46,320 nucleotides of DNA from an uncultured Ligilactobacillus sp. (GTDB lineage Bacteria; Bacillota; Bacilli; Lactobacillales; Lactobacillaceae): assembly GCA_934215475.1 (NCBI GenBank), contig CAKPZY010000014.1, forward strand, positions 1 through 46,320, written 5' to 3'. Below, in pieces: positions 16,707-25,787 of this stretch (position 1 is the stretch's first letter; each line of letters begins with the position of its first letter). Position numbers and translations under genes: made by a program. Below the pieces are notes generated by a model, which was not told the DNA's origin, ran no database searches, and saw nothing but the letters and a program-made list of their open reading frames with translations.

Positions 16707-17099
16707 CTATTTCCCGGAATACGTGGCGATCTCGATCAAATTATGGTCTGGATCATGAATATAGATCGAAGTCATGTGGCCTTCTGAGCCTAAATGGTCG
16801 CTTGGACCGGTCACGACGTCTACAAAGTAACTTTTAAGGTGGTTTAAAATATCATTTATTCTATCTTTGACCACGATACATAAGTCCGCACTGCCTGCAG
16901 TTGGATGTGCTGCCTGCAACTCCATGACTGCCTCGACTTTACGTAAACGGATCAACTGGTGTCCGCAACGGATCGTTTTAGTATCAGCAAAACTCTGCTC
17001 AGCCAATTCTTGCATATCAAAGACTTCGTGATAAAATCTAAAAGCTTGATTTAAATCTGTTACAGGTAAAACTATGTGATCAAGACGGCTGACCTTCAT
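16707..17099 (-). CDS. VOC (glyoxalase/dioxygenase superfamily) protein
   Basis: A 130-residue protein with two beta-alpha-beta-beta-beta modules of the vicinal oxygen chelate fold: LDHIVLPVTDLNQAFRFYHEVF at the start and HMTSIYIHDPDHNLIEIATY at the end. Likely metal ligands are His8 and the Glu in LIEIA, at family positions. Close relatives in Firmicutes are annotated as virulence protein or glyoxalase; the substrate is unknown and it may be a thiol-dependent detoxification enzyme. GAGGAGG lies 10 nt before the ATG. Single gene, converging on the hicB-like gene. Confidence 0.8.
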   Translation of the reverse strand: MKVSRLDHIVLPVTDLNQAFRFYHEVFDMQELAEQSFADTKTIRCGHQLIRLRKVEAVMELQAAHPTAGSADLCIVVKDRINDILNHLKSYFVDVVTGPSDHLGSEGHMTSIYIHDPDHNLIEIATYSGK

Positions 17100-17269
17100 C
17101 TCTATTTATCCTCCTCATACTTTTTCATTTTTAGCAACGTTTTTATTATACCAATTTCAGTTTCTGATTAAAATAGAGATAGACGATTCAAATGGCAATC
17201 AATTTGTTTGACTCATGTGCGGTTGTTGTTTTTAAAATTGTGTATTATAAATTGGAGGAGGCATGTACT

Positions 17270-18064
17270 TTGGAACAGGTCACTTTGAACAATGGGATCA
17301 AGATCCCTCAACTAGGTTTAGGAGTTTTTCAGATCGAAGATGAAGCGGTGTTAAAAGCCGCTGTTAAAGCCGCCATTGCTGCCGGGTATCGCCATTTTGA
17401 TACGGCTTCTTTGTACCGTAATGAGAAACCTTTAGGCGAAGCTTTAGCTCAGTCAGAACTCAAAAGAGAAGATGTATTTGTAACTTCCAAAGTTTGGAAT
17501 GATGTCACGACATTTGACGGGACCAAGCAGGCTTTTGCAGATAGTTTGGAAAAGTTGAATATGGACTATTTTGACCTGTATCTGATCCACTGGCCAACGA
17601 CAGGGTATCTTGACAAATGGCGCGCTATGGAAGATCTATATGAACAAGGAAAAGTCCGGGCGATCGGTGTTTCTAACTTTGAAAAAGAGGACCTGGATAA
17701 ATTGTTAGCAACTGCGCGTGTAAAACCGGTAGTGGACCAAGTTGAGACTCATCCATACTATCAGCGGCCTAAGCTGCATGAGCTGCTGAAAAAATTAGGT
17801 ATTGCTTATGAAGCATGGAGTCCCTTGGGCCGCGCTAAAAATGGTGCATTGTCCGACAAAACGATTGCTGCGATCGCTAAGGCGCATGACAAGAGTATTG
17901 CCCAAGTTATCTTGCGCTGGCATCTACAATTAGGCGAGATCGTGATCCCCAAGTCCACACACGCGAAAAGGATCAAGGAAAATATCGATGTCTTTGATTT
18001 TAAGTTGACAAATGATGAAATGAAACAGATTGCTCAGTTAGACCAAGAAACGTCGATGAATTGA
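17270..18064 (+). CDS. aldo/keto reductase
   Basis: NADPH-dependent oxidoreductase of the AKR superfamily, 264 aa, cytosolic TIM barrel. Motifs: GLGVFQI at the start, Asp/Tyr/Lys/His tetrad in HFDTASLYRNE, VTSKVWN and LIHWP, and the cofactor site IPKSTHAKRIKENIDVFDF. It resembles the 2,5-diketo-D-gluconate reductase or glyoxal reductase (YvgN) group; the substrate is probably a small aldehyde or ketone. The start is the TTG at 17270, 8 nt after GGAGGAGG; the ATG at 17192 has no ribosome binding site and adds an unrelated hydrophobic stretch. Single gene followed by a strong terminator. Confidence 0.88.
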   Translation: MEQVTLNNGIKIPQLGLGVFQIEDEAVLKAAVKAAIAAGYRHFDTASLYRNEKPLGEALAQSELKREDVFVTSKVWNDVTTFDGTKQAFADSLEKLNMDYFDLYLIHWPTTGYLDKWRAMEDLYEQGKVRAIGVSNFEKEDLDKLLATARVKPVVDQVETHPYYQRPKLHELLKKLGIAYEAWSPLGRAKNGALSDKTIAAIAKAHDKSIAQVILRWHLQLGEIVIPKSTHAKRIKENIDVFDFKLTNDEMKQIAQLDQETSMN

Positions 18065-18068
18065 GCAT

Positions 18069-18101
18069 AAAAATAGCGCACCTTAAAAGTGCGCTATTTT
18101 T
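18069..18101. terminator. bidirectional terminator between aldo/keto reductase and dps
   Basis: A 13-bp perfect stem (AAAAATAGCGCAC with GTGCGCTATTTTT) and a 7-nt loop, 4 nt after the reductase stop and 6 nt before the dps stop. Confidence 0.9.
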
Positions 18102-18107
18102 GTACCC

Positions 18108-18590
18108 TTATTCACCTGCAAAAGGTGCCTGACCAAGGTATGCATTTAACATCCAGATATTCTTATCAATATCCGTCTTGAAACCGTTGATCATGTCTTG
18201 GGTAGGCTGGTCGTTTTCTGCACCAGTAATGTCAATTGCCTTTTGAAATTGATCTCTGAGGTACCTGAACTGAGCAACTAACCTCTGCATTAATTCTGGG
18301 ATAGTAAATTGGTCAAAATCAATGTGCTCGTCTGGCAAACCTGTGTGTTCGATAAATTCATGAGTTGTAGCAAATGGCGCACCATTTAAGGCAATCAACC
18401 TTTCACCGACCAGATCCAATTCGTCAGAAAAAGTTGCAATGTACTCATCCATCTTTGGATGTAATGTGAAGAATTGCTTGCCCCGCATATACCAGTGAAT
18501 TTGATGGATATTAGTTTGAATCTGTGTCAAATCTGCTACCAGCTGATTTAATTGTGCCCGTGTCTTAGGATAATCATATTTTTGATTCAT
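18108..18590 (-). CDS. dps: Dps-family ferritin-like protein
   Basis: Mini-ferritin of 160 aa that oxidises and stores iron and protects DNA under starvation and peroxide stress, acting as a cytosolic dodecamer. The ferroxidase residues sit in NIHQIHWYMRGKQFFTLHPKMDEY and SDELDLVGERLIALNG (His, His, Asp and Glu at the usual places), and the C-terminal helices match the family. AAGGAGG stands 9 nt before the ATG. Single gene with its own promoter region upstream; a Fur-family regulator is encoded at 38498, but I see no operator linking them. Confidence 0.92.
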   Translation of the reverse strand: MNQKYDYPKTRAQLNQLVADLTQIQTNIHQIHWYMRGKQFFTLHPKMDEYIATFSDELDLVGERLIALNGAPFATTHEFIEHTGLPDEHIDFDQFTIPELMQRLVAQFRYLRDQFQKAIDITGAENDQPTQDMINGFKTDIDKNIWMLNAYLGQAPFAGE

Positions 18591-18901
18591 AACGATCTAT
18601 TCCTCCTTAAATATTGTTGATCCTCTTACACTTTCATTATATGGTTATTTTTATCAAAAACAAGTTAAAGCATATCAAATCCGGAAGCTAGCGGTTGGCA
18701 GGGGTGAGCTCGTTTCAGTGGAAAGAAGGATAATATTTAAGTTATAATGTCTTGTGATGAAAAACACTTGAACTTGGGCGTGCTCTTGCACCCTCGACGG
18801 GTTTCGAAGCAAGATCAAAATTGGATAATTATTATAGACAGCAAAAATTTTTACCGATAACAATATGTTTTCTAGCTATTTTGCGGGAGGAGTGGATCTT
18901 T

Positions 18902-20047
18902 ATGTCAGTCGGTTTGGATACACAAATGGAACAATGGAATTTGGACTACACTGAAGGGAAAATAGGCCTGAGAGAATTTTTAAACCGTTTGCCACAAGGT
19001 CAGCAAAGATTTTTCATGTTTGGCATTCCAACTTATAATAATCTTGGCGATCAGATGATCGGATTTGCGCAAAAAATGTTTTTTCGGAATCACTTTCCAC
19101 AGATCCAATACATTGAGATAACTGAACCGCAAACAGATCAAGCAATCGCAGAATTATTACCGCAACTTCGTTCAAGCGACATGATCGGTTTTATTGGCGG
19201 CGGTAATATTGGCAGCTATTATTTGAACCATGAACGTGCACGTCGCAAAGTTTTTGGAACATTCGTCAATAATTTGACGATCTCATTTCCGCAATCAGTC
19301 AATTTTGCCAAGACTCCACAAGGACGGCGAGAATTAGGCTTGAGCCAGGAGGCTTATAATAAAAATCCCAATTTGACTTTGTGCGCCAGGGAGACCCAAA
19401 CATTTCGACGTTTCCAGCAATATTTTGATAATAACGTCCTGTTCACGGGAGATATGGTCATGACACTGGACCCGTTGCCTGGTAAAATCGAGCGCGATGG
19501 AGTCCTGTTGATCATGCGGCATGATGATGAAAAGGTGACCACTGATGATCTGCTCGCAAAATTGACCAAAGAGTTGCGAGAGACAGGACGCGATGTTGAA
19601 CAAACCGACACTGTTGTTCCCTTCAAGGCTGCCGATGGTGAAGAAGGAGATCCGCATAAATCCACATTAAAGCTCAATGAACGGTGGCAATTGTTTACCG
19701 ACAAATTAGATGAGATCCGTAAAAGCCAAGTGGTCGTTACCGATCGCCTGCACGGGATGATATTTTCTGTGATCACACAGACTCCTTGTTTGGTATTCGA
19801 CAACAGTTATGGTAAGGCCAGCACATCTTATTATAATTGGTTTGAGGACCTAAATTATATCAGGCATACTACTTCCACGGATCCCCAAGAAATAATCAAG
19901 CTCGTGAAAGAACTGGAAAAAATCAAACGACCGAATAGGTACTATTTTGACCATAGTTATGACGCTCTGTTAAATTTGATCAACGATCATTTAGTAATTG
20001 CGGAGTCAATTCCAGGTCGTGTCATGAATAACGCAAGTGATATTTAA
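18902..20047 (+). CDS. polysaccharide pyruvyl transferase family protein
   Basis: A 381-residue protein of the PS_pyruv_trans family, which adds ketal-linked pyruvate from phosphoenolpyruvate to sugars of exopolysaccharide or wall polymers (EpsI, EpsO and CsaB relatives). Visible motifs: GIPTYNNLGDQMIG (GNxGD-type loop), IGFIGGGNIGSYY, TLCARETQTFRRF and VVTDRLHGMIFSVI with the conserved Asp-Arg-Leu-His-Gly. The start is the ATG at 18902, behind GGGAGGAG; an in-frame ATG at 18821 has none. It is solitary: no glycosyltransferase or polymerase gene lies near, so it may modify a polymer made elsewhere. Confidence 0.85.
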   Translation: MSVGLDTQMEQWNLDYTEGKIGLREFLNRLPQGQQRFFMFGIPTYNNLGDQMIGFAQKMFFRNHFPQIQYIEITEPQTDQAIAELLPQLRSSDMIGFIGGGNIGSYYLNHERARRKVFGTFVNNLTISFPQSVNFAKTPQGRRELGLSQEAYNKNPNLTLCARETQTFRRFQQYFDNNVLFTGDMVMTLDPLPGKIERDGVLLIMRHDDEKVTTDDLLAKLTKELRETGRDVEQTDTVVPFKAADGEEGDPHKSTLKLNERWQLFTDKLDEIRKSQVVVTDRLHGMIFSVITQTPCLVFDNSYGKASTSYYNWFEDLNYIRHTTSTDPQEIIKLVKELEKIKRPNRYYFDHSYDALLNLINDHLVIAESIPGRVMNNASDI

Positions 20048-20193
20048 AAATTACCGCATGGCTTGAGTGGATAATTTGCTCTTAATTATCAAATATCTTA
20101 TCCTAAAAAATAAGAGTTAAGCAGAAGCAAAGAATTGCCGTTGTTGAGCTGTTCAGTCAAGCTTGATGCCATTTATGAGTTTTGAAGCCGGAA

Positions 20194-20242
20194 AAAACAG
20201 GCTGAGGCCAGGAAATAATATTCCTCAACCTCAGTCTGTTTT
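20194..20242. terminator. terminator between pyruvyl transferase and the sugar ATPase gene
   Basis: AAAACAGGCTGAGG and CCTCAGTCTGTTTT arms; the enclosed 21 nt hold a second short helix (GGAA/TTCC). The A and T tracts allow termination in both directions between these convergent genes. The rest of the gap (20048-20324) shows nothing else. Confidence 0.75.
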
Positions 20243-20324
20243 ATATTGGCAATTTGAGTATGCACGAGCTTGACTCAAATAATTTTTACTGAATACTTAC
20301 CATTAGTTTATTTGGGTCAGCTCG

Positions 20325-21464
20325 TCAACTAGATGCTATTGTGGCTTTTTTGGGATACATCCTTGCACCTGTATTGGCATCAAAATAATATAAGTCTTTT
20401 GGTTCAACCTGTAAAGTGATGTTACGGTTGCGCGGACTGCCTTCGATCTTGCGGTAGATCTGTGAAACGATGTTACGATCTTTAGTTTCAAGATAAAGCA
20501 GAGTAAAAGCTCCCATATATTCGGCATAATTCAGATGAGCATGAAAGCTGAAGACTCCGCTAGTTGCAAAATGGCCTTCCTGGGCTGGCTTTAAAGGAGT
20601 CGTTTTTTCAGGACGAAATCCTAAAAAGATCTCTTTTTCTTCGTTTGGTATCAGGCTTTCCGGGATGATACCTTGTAGATCATAGGTTTCATCTTGTACC
20701 GTAAACTTAGCATCAGGAGATAAAAAGCCGTGCAGAATGTTCATACTTGGAGAACCAATGAAACGGGCGACAAAAATATGATGTGGATCATCATACAGTT
20801 CATCCGGCGATCCAGTTTGCATGATGATCCCATCACGCATGACGATCACCTTATCTGCCATGGCCATTGCTTCAGCTTGATCATGGGTAACATATATAGT
20901 GATTGTCCCTAGTTGATGGTGCAGGTCAATTACATCTTGCCTGGTTTTGACCCGCAGTTTAGCGTCAAGATTGGATAAGGGCTCATCCATTAAGAAGATC
21001 TGGGGGTCCCGGACCATCGCACGCCCTAAAGCGACCCTTTGCCGCTGCCCTCCTGAAAGCTGTGCCGGTTTTTGCTGCAAGTTATCAGTCAGCTGCAATT
21101 TTTCAGCCGCTGCTTTGACTTTACGGTCCATCTCATCCTTGGGTGTTTTGGATAGTTTGAGATTATAAGCTAAATTTTTATAGACGGTCATATGCGGGTA
21201 AAGCGCATAATCTTGAAAGACCATTGCTATTTTCCGTTTCCTGGGATCAACGGTATCAAAGCGCTCACCATCTACAAATACTTCGCCCTTTGAAATTTCT
21301 TCCAAGCCGGCAAAGCATCGCAGTAATGTGGATTTACCGCAACCAGACGGTCCCACAACGGCCACGAATTGTTTATCTTCAATACTTAAGTTGACGTCTT
21401 TTAAAGTATACTGATCTCGACTCTCGTACTTTTTATATAAGTGCTTGATCTCAATTTTTGCCAT
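20325..21464 (-). CDS. MsmK/UgpC-type sugar ABC transporter ATPase
   Basis: ATP-binding subunit of CUT1 carbohydrate importers, 379 aa. Walker A GPSGCGKST, Q-loop VFQDYALYPHMTV, signature LSGGQRQRVALGRA, Walker B IFLMDEPLSNLDA and the H-loop YVTHDQAEAM are all present. The C-terminal OB-fold region (about 240-375, with FLGFRPE) is the MalK-type regulatory domain. Such ATPases are often shared by several sugar importers. It is divergent from a binding protein and two permeases that start at 21731, and these lack their own ATPase, so the four genes should form one transporter. The ATG follows AAGGCGG at a normal distance. Confidence 0.92.
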   Translation of the reverse strand: MAKIEIKHLYKKYESRDQYTLKDVNLSIEDKQFVAVVGPSGCGKSTLLRCFAGLEEISKGEVFVDGERFDTVDPRKRKIAMVFQDYALYPHMTVYKNLAYNLKLSKTPKDEMDRKVKAAAEKLQLTDNLQQKPAQLSGGQRQRVALGRAMVRDPQIFLMDEPLSNLDAKLRVKTRQDVIDLHHQLGTITIYVTHDQAEAMAMADKVIVMRDGIIMQTGSPDELYDDPHHIFVARFIGSPSMNILHGFLSPDAKFTVQDETYDLQGIIPESLIPNEEKEIFLGFRPEKTTPLKPAQEGHFATSGVFSFHAHLNYAEYMGAFTLLYLETKDRNIVSQIYRKIEGSPRNRNITLQVEPKDLYYFDANTGARMYPKKATIASS

Positions 21465-21730
21465 AATGGAATGACCGCCTTTCGTATCAGCTTTTTAATT
21501 ACTTTTGGTATCAATTACACCTGAAACTTGAATAACACACTAGTACATACATTCATTTTACATCAAGTTCCACATAACCTCAGTTTGAAAGACTCACAGC
21601 ATGATAGAAGACCTGGAACATATCAGTTCAAAAGCGCGCTTGACTAATAATCGTGACGCACGCAATTTCAAATGATAGAGGATATAATAGAATTAATTAG
21701 GTTGCTTTATTAGAAGAGGAGGTTTTTTTT
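21465..21730. promoter_or_regulatory. divergent control region of the sugar ABC transporter
   Basis: A perfect TATAAT (21683-21688) serves the plus-strand genes but has no good -35, which suggests an activator. AAGCGCGCTT (21632-21641) is a perfect 10-bp palindrome about 45 bp upstream and is a candidate operator. I find no cre match. No regulator gene lies nearby. Confidence 0.4.
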
Positions 21731-23029
21731 ATGAAAAGATATAAACGCTTACTTATCTTGCTAGCAATTATAGTAACACCATTCTTGTTAAGCGCGTGTG
21801 GAACAAGTCAATCTTCGAAAGGTTCTGGAAATAAAGTAACCATTAACTTTTTTAACCAAAAGCCTGAGATCACCGCACAATACCGTAAATTAATAAAAAT
21901 GTATACTGCCGCCCATCCGAATGTCAATATCGAGTTGACAACTGCTGGCCAAGGCGGCGGGGCAGCTGCCTTGCAGTCAAAATTTTCCTCCGGCGAAGCA
22001 CCTGATATTATCATGTTGGGAGGCCTGCCTGACATCGATCGTTATAAGGACCATTTATTGACGCTGAAGGGTATGAGTTCTGTTAAGAATATTTTGCCGC
22101 GTTTGATTTCTGGCGGGATGACCGAACAGCACCGATTGGTAGGAATTCCTGTCGATTTGGAAGCTTATGGCTGGGTCATCAATAAAGATGTCTTTAGGAA
22201 GGCTGGGGTCGATCCGAATAGTATTCATGACTATCAACAATTTGTCGCTGCCGTTAAAAAGATCAACGCACAAAAAGATAAGCTCCATCTGCAGGGCGTC
22301 TTTGGTTTTAATGGTTCTGATACTAACTCTATCACATCCATGTCAGCTCAATTTACCTCTGGTTATTATAAGAATGACCAGGTCAAGGCATTTGAAAGCA
22401 AGAAGTTCCCATGGACACAAGAAAAGCGGATGAAGCAATATTTGGATCTTATCAAACAGTACGGTGTCAAGCCTATCTTGTCAGTCACTTATGACGAGTC
22501 TATCCAGAATTTGTTGTTTAATGGACAAGTTGCAATGATCCCCCAAGGAAACTGGGTCATTCCTACTCTGGATGGCCTACAAAAAGGCTGGGTTCAAAAG
22601 AATATGGGTATGCTGCCATACTATGTGAAAGATAATGGCAAGGATGCCTTAATGACTGGTTCTTCTTGGTATTTAGGGGTTACAAAGGATCATCCGACTC
22701 ATGAGAAGGCGGCCAAAGATTTTATTAATTGGATGTATAATTCGAAAGCAGCCCAAGACGTGATCATTAATGAAATGAGATTTGTTCCGGCTACAAAGAA
22801 TTTTGATGTTGATCGAATGCCCGATAGCATTTCTAAAGAAATCTATCAAATTGGGACTTCTAAAAACGCGGTTACACCGATCCATAAACAATATCCAAAT
22901 GGTTTCGCTAATGAAGTAATTGGTCCGATGGTCCAGCGGTATTTCGCTGGAAAGACCACCTGGTCTAACTTGAAGAGTGTGGTCTCGAACCAATACCGGC
23001 AATTAAAGACCGTCCAAAGCGGGGATTAG
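21731..23029 (+). CDS. sugar ABC transporter substrate-binding lipoprotein
   Basis: Extracellular solute-binding protein family 1, 432 aa, membrane-anchored. The lipobox is LLSAC, with the lipid-modified Cys at about residue 23. The mature protein starts with INFFNQKPEI and shows the family segments APDIIMLGGLPDIDRY, GIPVDLEAYGWVINKDVF and the GQVAMIPQGNWVIP strand. Ligand by family: mono- or oligosaccharides. AGAGGAGG sits 7 nt before the ATG. First gene of a three-gene operon with two permeases and divergent from the ATPase. The sugar is unknown; oligosaccharides from the glucan or mannan enzymes of the window are one option, not shown by sequence. Confidence 0.92.
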   Translation: MKRYKRLLILLAIIVTPFLLSACGTSQSSKGSGNKVTINFFNQKPEITAQYRKLIKMYTAAHPNVNIELTTAGQGGGAAALQSKFSSGEAPDIIMLGGLPDIDRYKDHLLTLKGMSSVKNILPRLISGGMTEQHRLVGIPVDLEAYGWVINKDVFRKAGVDPNSIHDYQQFVAAVKKINAQKDKLHLQGVFGFNGSDTNSITSMSAQFTSGYYKNDQVKAFESKKFPWTQEKRMKQYLDLIKQYGVKPILSVTYDESIQNLLFNGQVAMIPQGNWVIPTLDGLQKGWVQKNMGMLPYYVKDNGKDALMTGSSWYLGVTKDHPTHEKAAKDFINWMYNSKAAQDVIINEMRFVPATKNFDVDRMPDSISKEIYQIGTSKNAVTPIHKQYPNGFANEVIGPMVQRYFAGKTTWSNLKSVVSNQYRQLKTVQSGD

Positions 23030-23104
23030 CGAATATTGACGAATTTTAAAATAATTGCAGCTGCTGGCAGTGTATTTTAGGTACCATGACAAGGAGATGG
23101 GCAT

Positions 23105-23959
23105 ATGCTAAAAAAACACCAGTATTATGGCTTTATTGTACCTGCGGTAGTATTTATTATCGGGATCATCATCATTCCATTTGTTTTTGGAATATATGAC
23201 TCTTTTACTAATTCAAACGGGATCAGCCGCGAATTTATCGGCTGGAAAAATTACTCCTTATTATTTAAAGATTATAATTTCTTACAAAGCTTTTGGTTGA
23301 CTGTTAGATTTTCGGTTGTCTCAGTGATCTTGATCAATTTGGTAGGTTTAGTTTTTGCCCTCATAGTCACCAGCAAAACCAATTGGTTCAACAATACATT
23401 AAAGACGATCTTCTTTGTACCTAATTTAATTGGCGGTGTGCTGTTAGGCTTTATTTGGCAATTTATTTTCACTAATGCTTTTAAAGCCATCGGGACTGGT
23501 TTTGATTGGAGCTGGTTGAATGGGTGGTTAAGTGATTCAGCGACTGGTTTTTGGGGGATGGTGATCCTCTTTACCTGGCAAATGAGTGGATACATCATGC
23601 TGGTATACATTTCTTTTTTAAACCAGATCCCGCACAATACGATCGAAGCTTCTATGCTGGACGGTGCTTCCGGGATCCAAACATTCTTCAATGTTAAACT
23701 TCCCCAGCTAGCACCGGCTTTTACCATCAGTCTCTTTTTAACATTAGCCAATTCGTTTAAGATGTATGAACAAAACTTGGCGTTGACCAATGGTGGTCCG
23801 TATCGCTCGACTGAAATGGTTTCAATGTTCATTTACAACACGGCTTTTGTCAACTTTCAGCAAGGTTACGCTCAAGCAGCCGGGATCATATTGTTCATCG
23901 TCGTTGCAGTTGTTTCCTTTATCCAGTTGTACTTTAGTCGAAAGGGGGAGCGGCAATGA
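23105..23959 (+). CDS. sugar ABC transporter permease (MalF/UgpA type)
   Basis: Inner-membrane permease of 284 aa with six predicted helices. The EAA loop that contacts the ATPase is EASMLDGASGIQTFFNVKLPQLAPA (about 180-204). The N-terminal LVPAVVFIIGI-type helix and the TNGGPYRSTEM segment are typical of CUT1 permeases. AAGGAGATGGGCAT precedes the ATG. Its end overlaps the next permease by 4 nt, implying coupled translation. Confidence 0.92.
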   Translation: MLKKHQYYGFIVPAVVFIIGIIIIPFVFGIYDSFTNSNGISREFIGWKNYSLLFKDYNFLQSFWLTVRFSVVSVILINLVGLVFALIVTSKTNWFNNTLKTIFFVPNLIGGVLLGFIWQFIFTNAFKAIGTGFDWSWLNGWLSDSATGFWGMVILFTWQMSGYIMLVYISFLNQIPHNTIEASMLDGASGIQTFFNVKLPQLAPAFTISLFLTLANSFKMYEQNLALTNGGPYRSTEMVSMFIYNTAFVNFQQGYAQAAGIILFIVVAVVSFIQLYFSRKGERQ

Positions 23960-24789
23960 AACAGAAAAATGGCGCCAAAAAAACACTTCACTGGTGTTAT
24001 GGTCTCCTGGCTGCGGTCGTTGGATTAAGCTGGATCTATCCGTTTGTGATCGTTGTCATCAACTCGTTGAAGTCTAAGCGGGGTATCTTTAGCAACCCAT
24101 TGTGGTTTACGCATGATTTCACCGCGAAAAACTTTACTACCGCTTATGAATCCTTGGACTTTACCCGCAGTTTCATGAACTCATTTGTAATCACGGTCGG
24201 AAGTGTGTTAGTGATCACTTTGGTTTCAGCTGCCGCTGCGTATGCTTTAACCCGCGTCAAGGTAAGAATAAGTTCTTTTGTTTATTATCTGTGTGCGGCC
24301 ACGATGCTGATCCCGTTTCAATCCATTATGATCCCACTGGTATCCATGTTTGGGACACTAAATTTTTTGAATAGAACAGCTCTGATCATAATGAATACTG
24401 GTTTATCAGTTTCATTATCTATTATCCTCTATTATGGAGCTTTTGAGGGAGTTCCTAAATCGATGGACGAGGCTGCGACTCTGGATGGAGCTTCGGCCTT
24501 TAGGGCCTTTGCTGATGTTGTTTTGCCAGCAGTCAATCCCATGACTGGGACGGTCATCATTTTAAATGCGATGAAATTGTGGAATGATTACCTCTTGCCA
24601 TCCCTGGTCGTCAACAAAAATGGGATGTACACGATCCCACTGAAAATGTACATGTTCTTTGGAGAAACTAACAGTGAGTGGGGCTTAGCACTAGCTGGTT
24701 TGGTTCTCTCGATGGTTCCGATCATTGTGTTGTTCCTGCTGCTGCAAAGACAGATCATGAATTCTGTAACAGAAGGAGCCGTCAAGTAA
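23956..24789 (+). CDS. sugar ABC transporter permease (MalG/UgpE type)
   Basis: Second permease of the CUT1 importer, 277 aa, six helices, EAA loop DEAATLDGASAFRAFADVVLPAVNP (about 172-196), and the family start YPFVIVVINSLKS. The ATG overlaps the stop of the first permease (ATGA), with GGGGGAGCGGC upstream. Last gene of the operon, followed by a clear terminator. Confidence 0.92.
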   Translation: MKQKNGAKKTLHWCYGLLAAVVGLSWIYPFVIVVINSLKSKRGIFSNPLWFTHDFTAKNFTTAYESLDFTRSFMNSFVITVGSVLVITLVSAAAAYALTRVKVRISSFVYYLCAATMLIPFQSIMIPLVSMFGTLNFLNRTALIIMNTGLSVSLSIILYYGAFEGVPKSMDEAATLDGASAFRAFADVVLPAVNPMTGTVIILNAMKLWNDYLLPSLVVNKNGMYTIPLKMYMFFGETNSEWGLALAGLVLSMVPIIVLFLLLQRQIMNSVTEGAVK

Positions 24790-24800
24790 AAAAACATTAC

Positions 24801-24845
24801 AAAAATAGAGAAGCAGTTTTTGAACAACTGATTCTCTATTTTTTT
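24801..24845. terminator. terminator after the sugar transporter operon
   Basis: A stem of 17-18 bp (AAAAATAGAGAAGCAGTT with AACTGATTCTCTATTTTT, one C-less mismatch) and a long T-run. It lies between convergent operons and can work both ways. Confidence 0.88.
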
Positions 24846-24965
24846 ATTTCAAGTTGATTTTTTGAGGCAGTAATGTCACAGAAAAGAAGTCTGGGTCGAT
24901 ATAGGGTGGCTAACAAAAAAATAAAATCAACGAGGAACTTTGGCCAGTTAATGAACCAAAGATGA

Positions 24966-25787
24966 TCAGGTTTCCAAGATAAACTTGTGAATGGCCTTGC
25001 CAACACCGCTGTGATCATTGTCGTCTGTCACCTCATCGGCACCCTCGAGTGCCGCGGGGACGGCATTGCCCATGGCAACACCAAGGCCGGCAACGGTGAA
25101 CATCGGCAGATCATTTTGTTCATCCCCGATAGCCATCAACTCGGCAGGTGTTAACCCTAGTTGACGAGAAAGCGCCAGTAAAGCAGACCCTTTATTGGCC
25201 GTTTTGTTCATCACTTCTAGTAAAAATGGTCGTGAGCGGACGATGTAGTGATCAGAGCCAAATTTTTCTTGAATGATCGGTTCATATTTGTCTAAGGTCT
25301 CTGACTGTTCAGTGATGCCGAATTTGGCAAATTTCCGAGTGGTAAAATCCTCGCTGCTGGTGAAGACTTCAAGGGGGGCATGATATTTAGCCGCGAGCTG
25401 TACCGTGTAAAAACCTACTCGATGGTCAGTAGTACACATCGTCGAGACTGAATCAATAACATTGTAATGCAGTTTGTTTTGCTGGCAAAAAGCAATCAGC
25501 TTGGTGACGGTTTCCAAATCTAATATATGAGCAGCTACTGTTTTGCCAGTGACGGTTTGGGCAAGCGCTCCGTTATCTATGATGACATACTGGTCAGGGG
25601 CTGTTATCCCTGCCTGATCTAAATATCTTTTGACTCCTGCTAAAGGTCTCGCTGAACATAAGACGACTTTGATACCCAGATTCAATGCCTGATTAATAGC
25701 TTGAATATTTTCTCCAGTCAGCTTTCGTTCGGGGGCAGAGGTCAGGAGTGTATTGTCAATATCTATTGCGACTAATTTAATTGTCAT
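24966..25787 (-). CDS. Cof-type HAD phosphatase
   Basis: HAD superfamily IIB hydrolase of 273 aa, related to YidA, likely dephosphorylating sugar phosphates or similar metabolites in the cytosol. Motif I is DIDNTLL (Asp8 nucleophile, Asp10), motif II is LCSAR, and motif IV is GDEQNDLPMFTVAGLGVAMGNA. The cap (about 85-190) is of the C2B type. GGAGAATATAAGC precedes the ATG. It converges on the sugar transporter operon; a functional link is only a guess. Confidence 0.88.
   Translation of the reverse strand: MTIKLVAIDIDNTLLTSAPERKLTGENIQAINQALNLGIKVVLCSARPLAGVKRYLDQAGITAPDQYVIIDNGALAQTVTGKTVAAHILDLETVTKLIAFCQQNKLHYNVIDSVSTMCTTDHRVGFYTVQLAAKYHAPLEVFTSSEDFTTRKFAKFGITEQSETLDKYEPIIQEKFGSDHYIVRSRPFLLEVMNKTANKGSALLALSRQLGLTPAELMAIGDEQNDLPMFTVAGLGVAMGNAVPAALEGADEVTDDNDHSGVGKAIHKFILET

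Noticed and set aside
21640..21645. TTGACT as the -35 box of the sugar transporter operon
   Set aside because: It lies 37 nt from the perfect TATAAT at 21683, too far for one promoter, and no matching -10 follows at 17 nt.
21628..21645. cre site before the sugar transporter
   Set aside because: TCAAAAGCGCGCTTGA lacks the TG and the correct spacing to the CG core on either strand.
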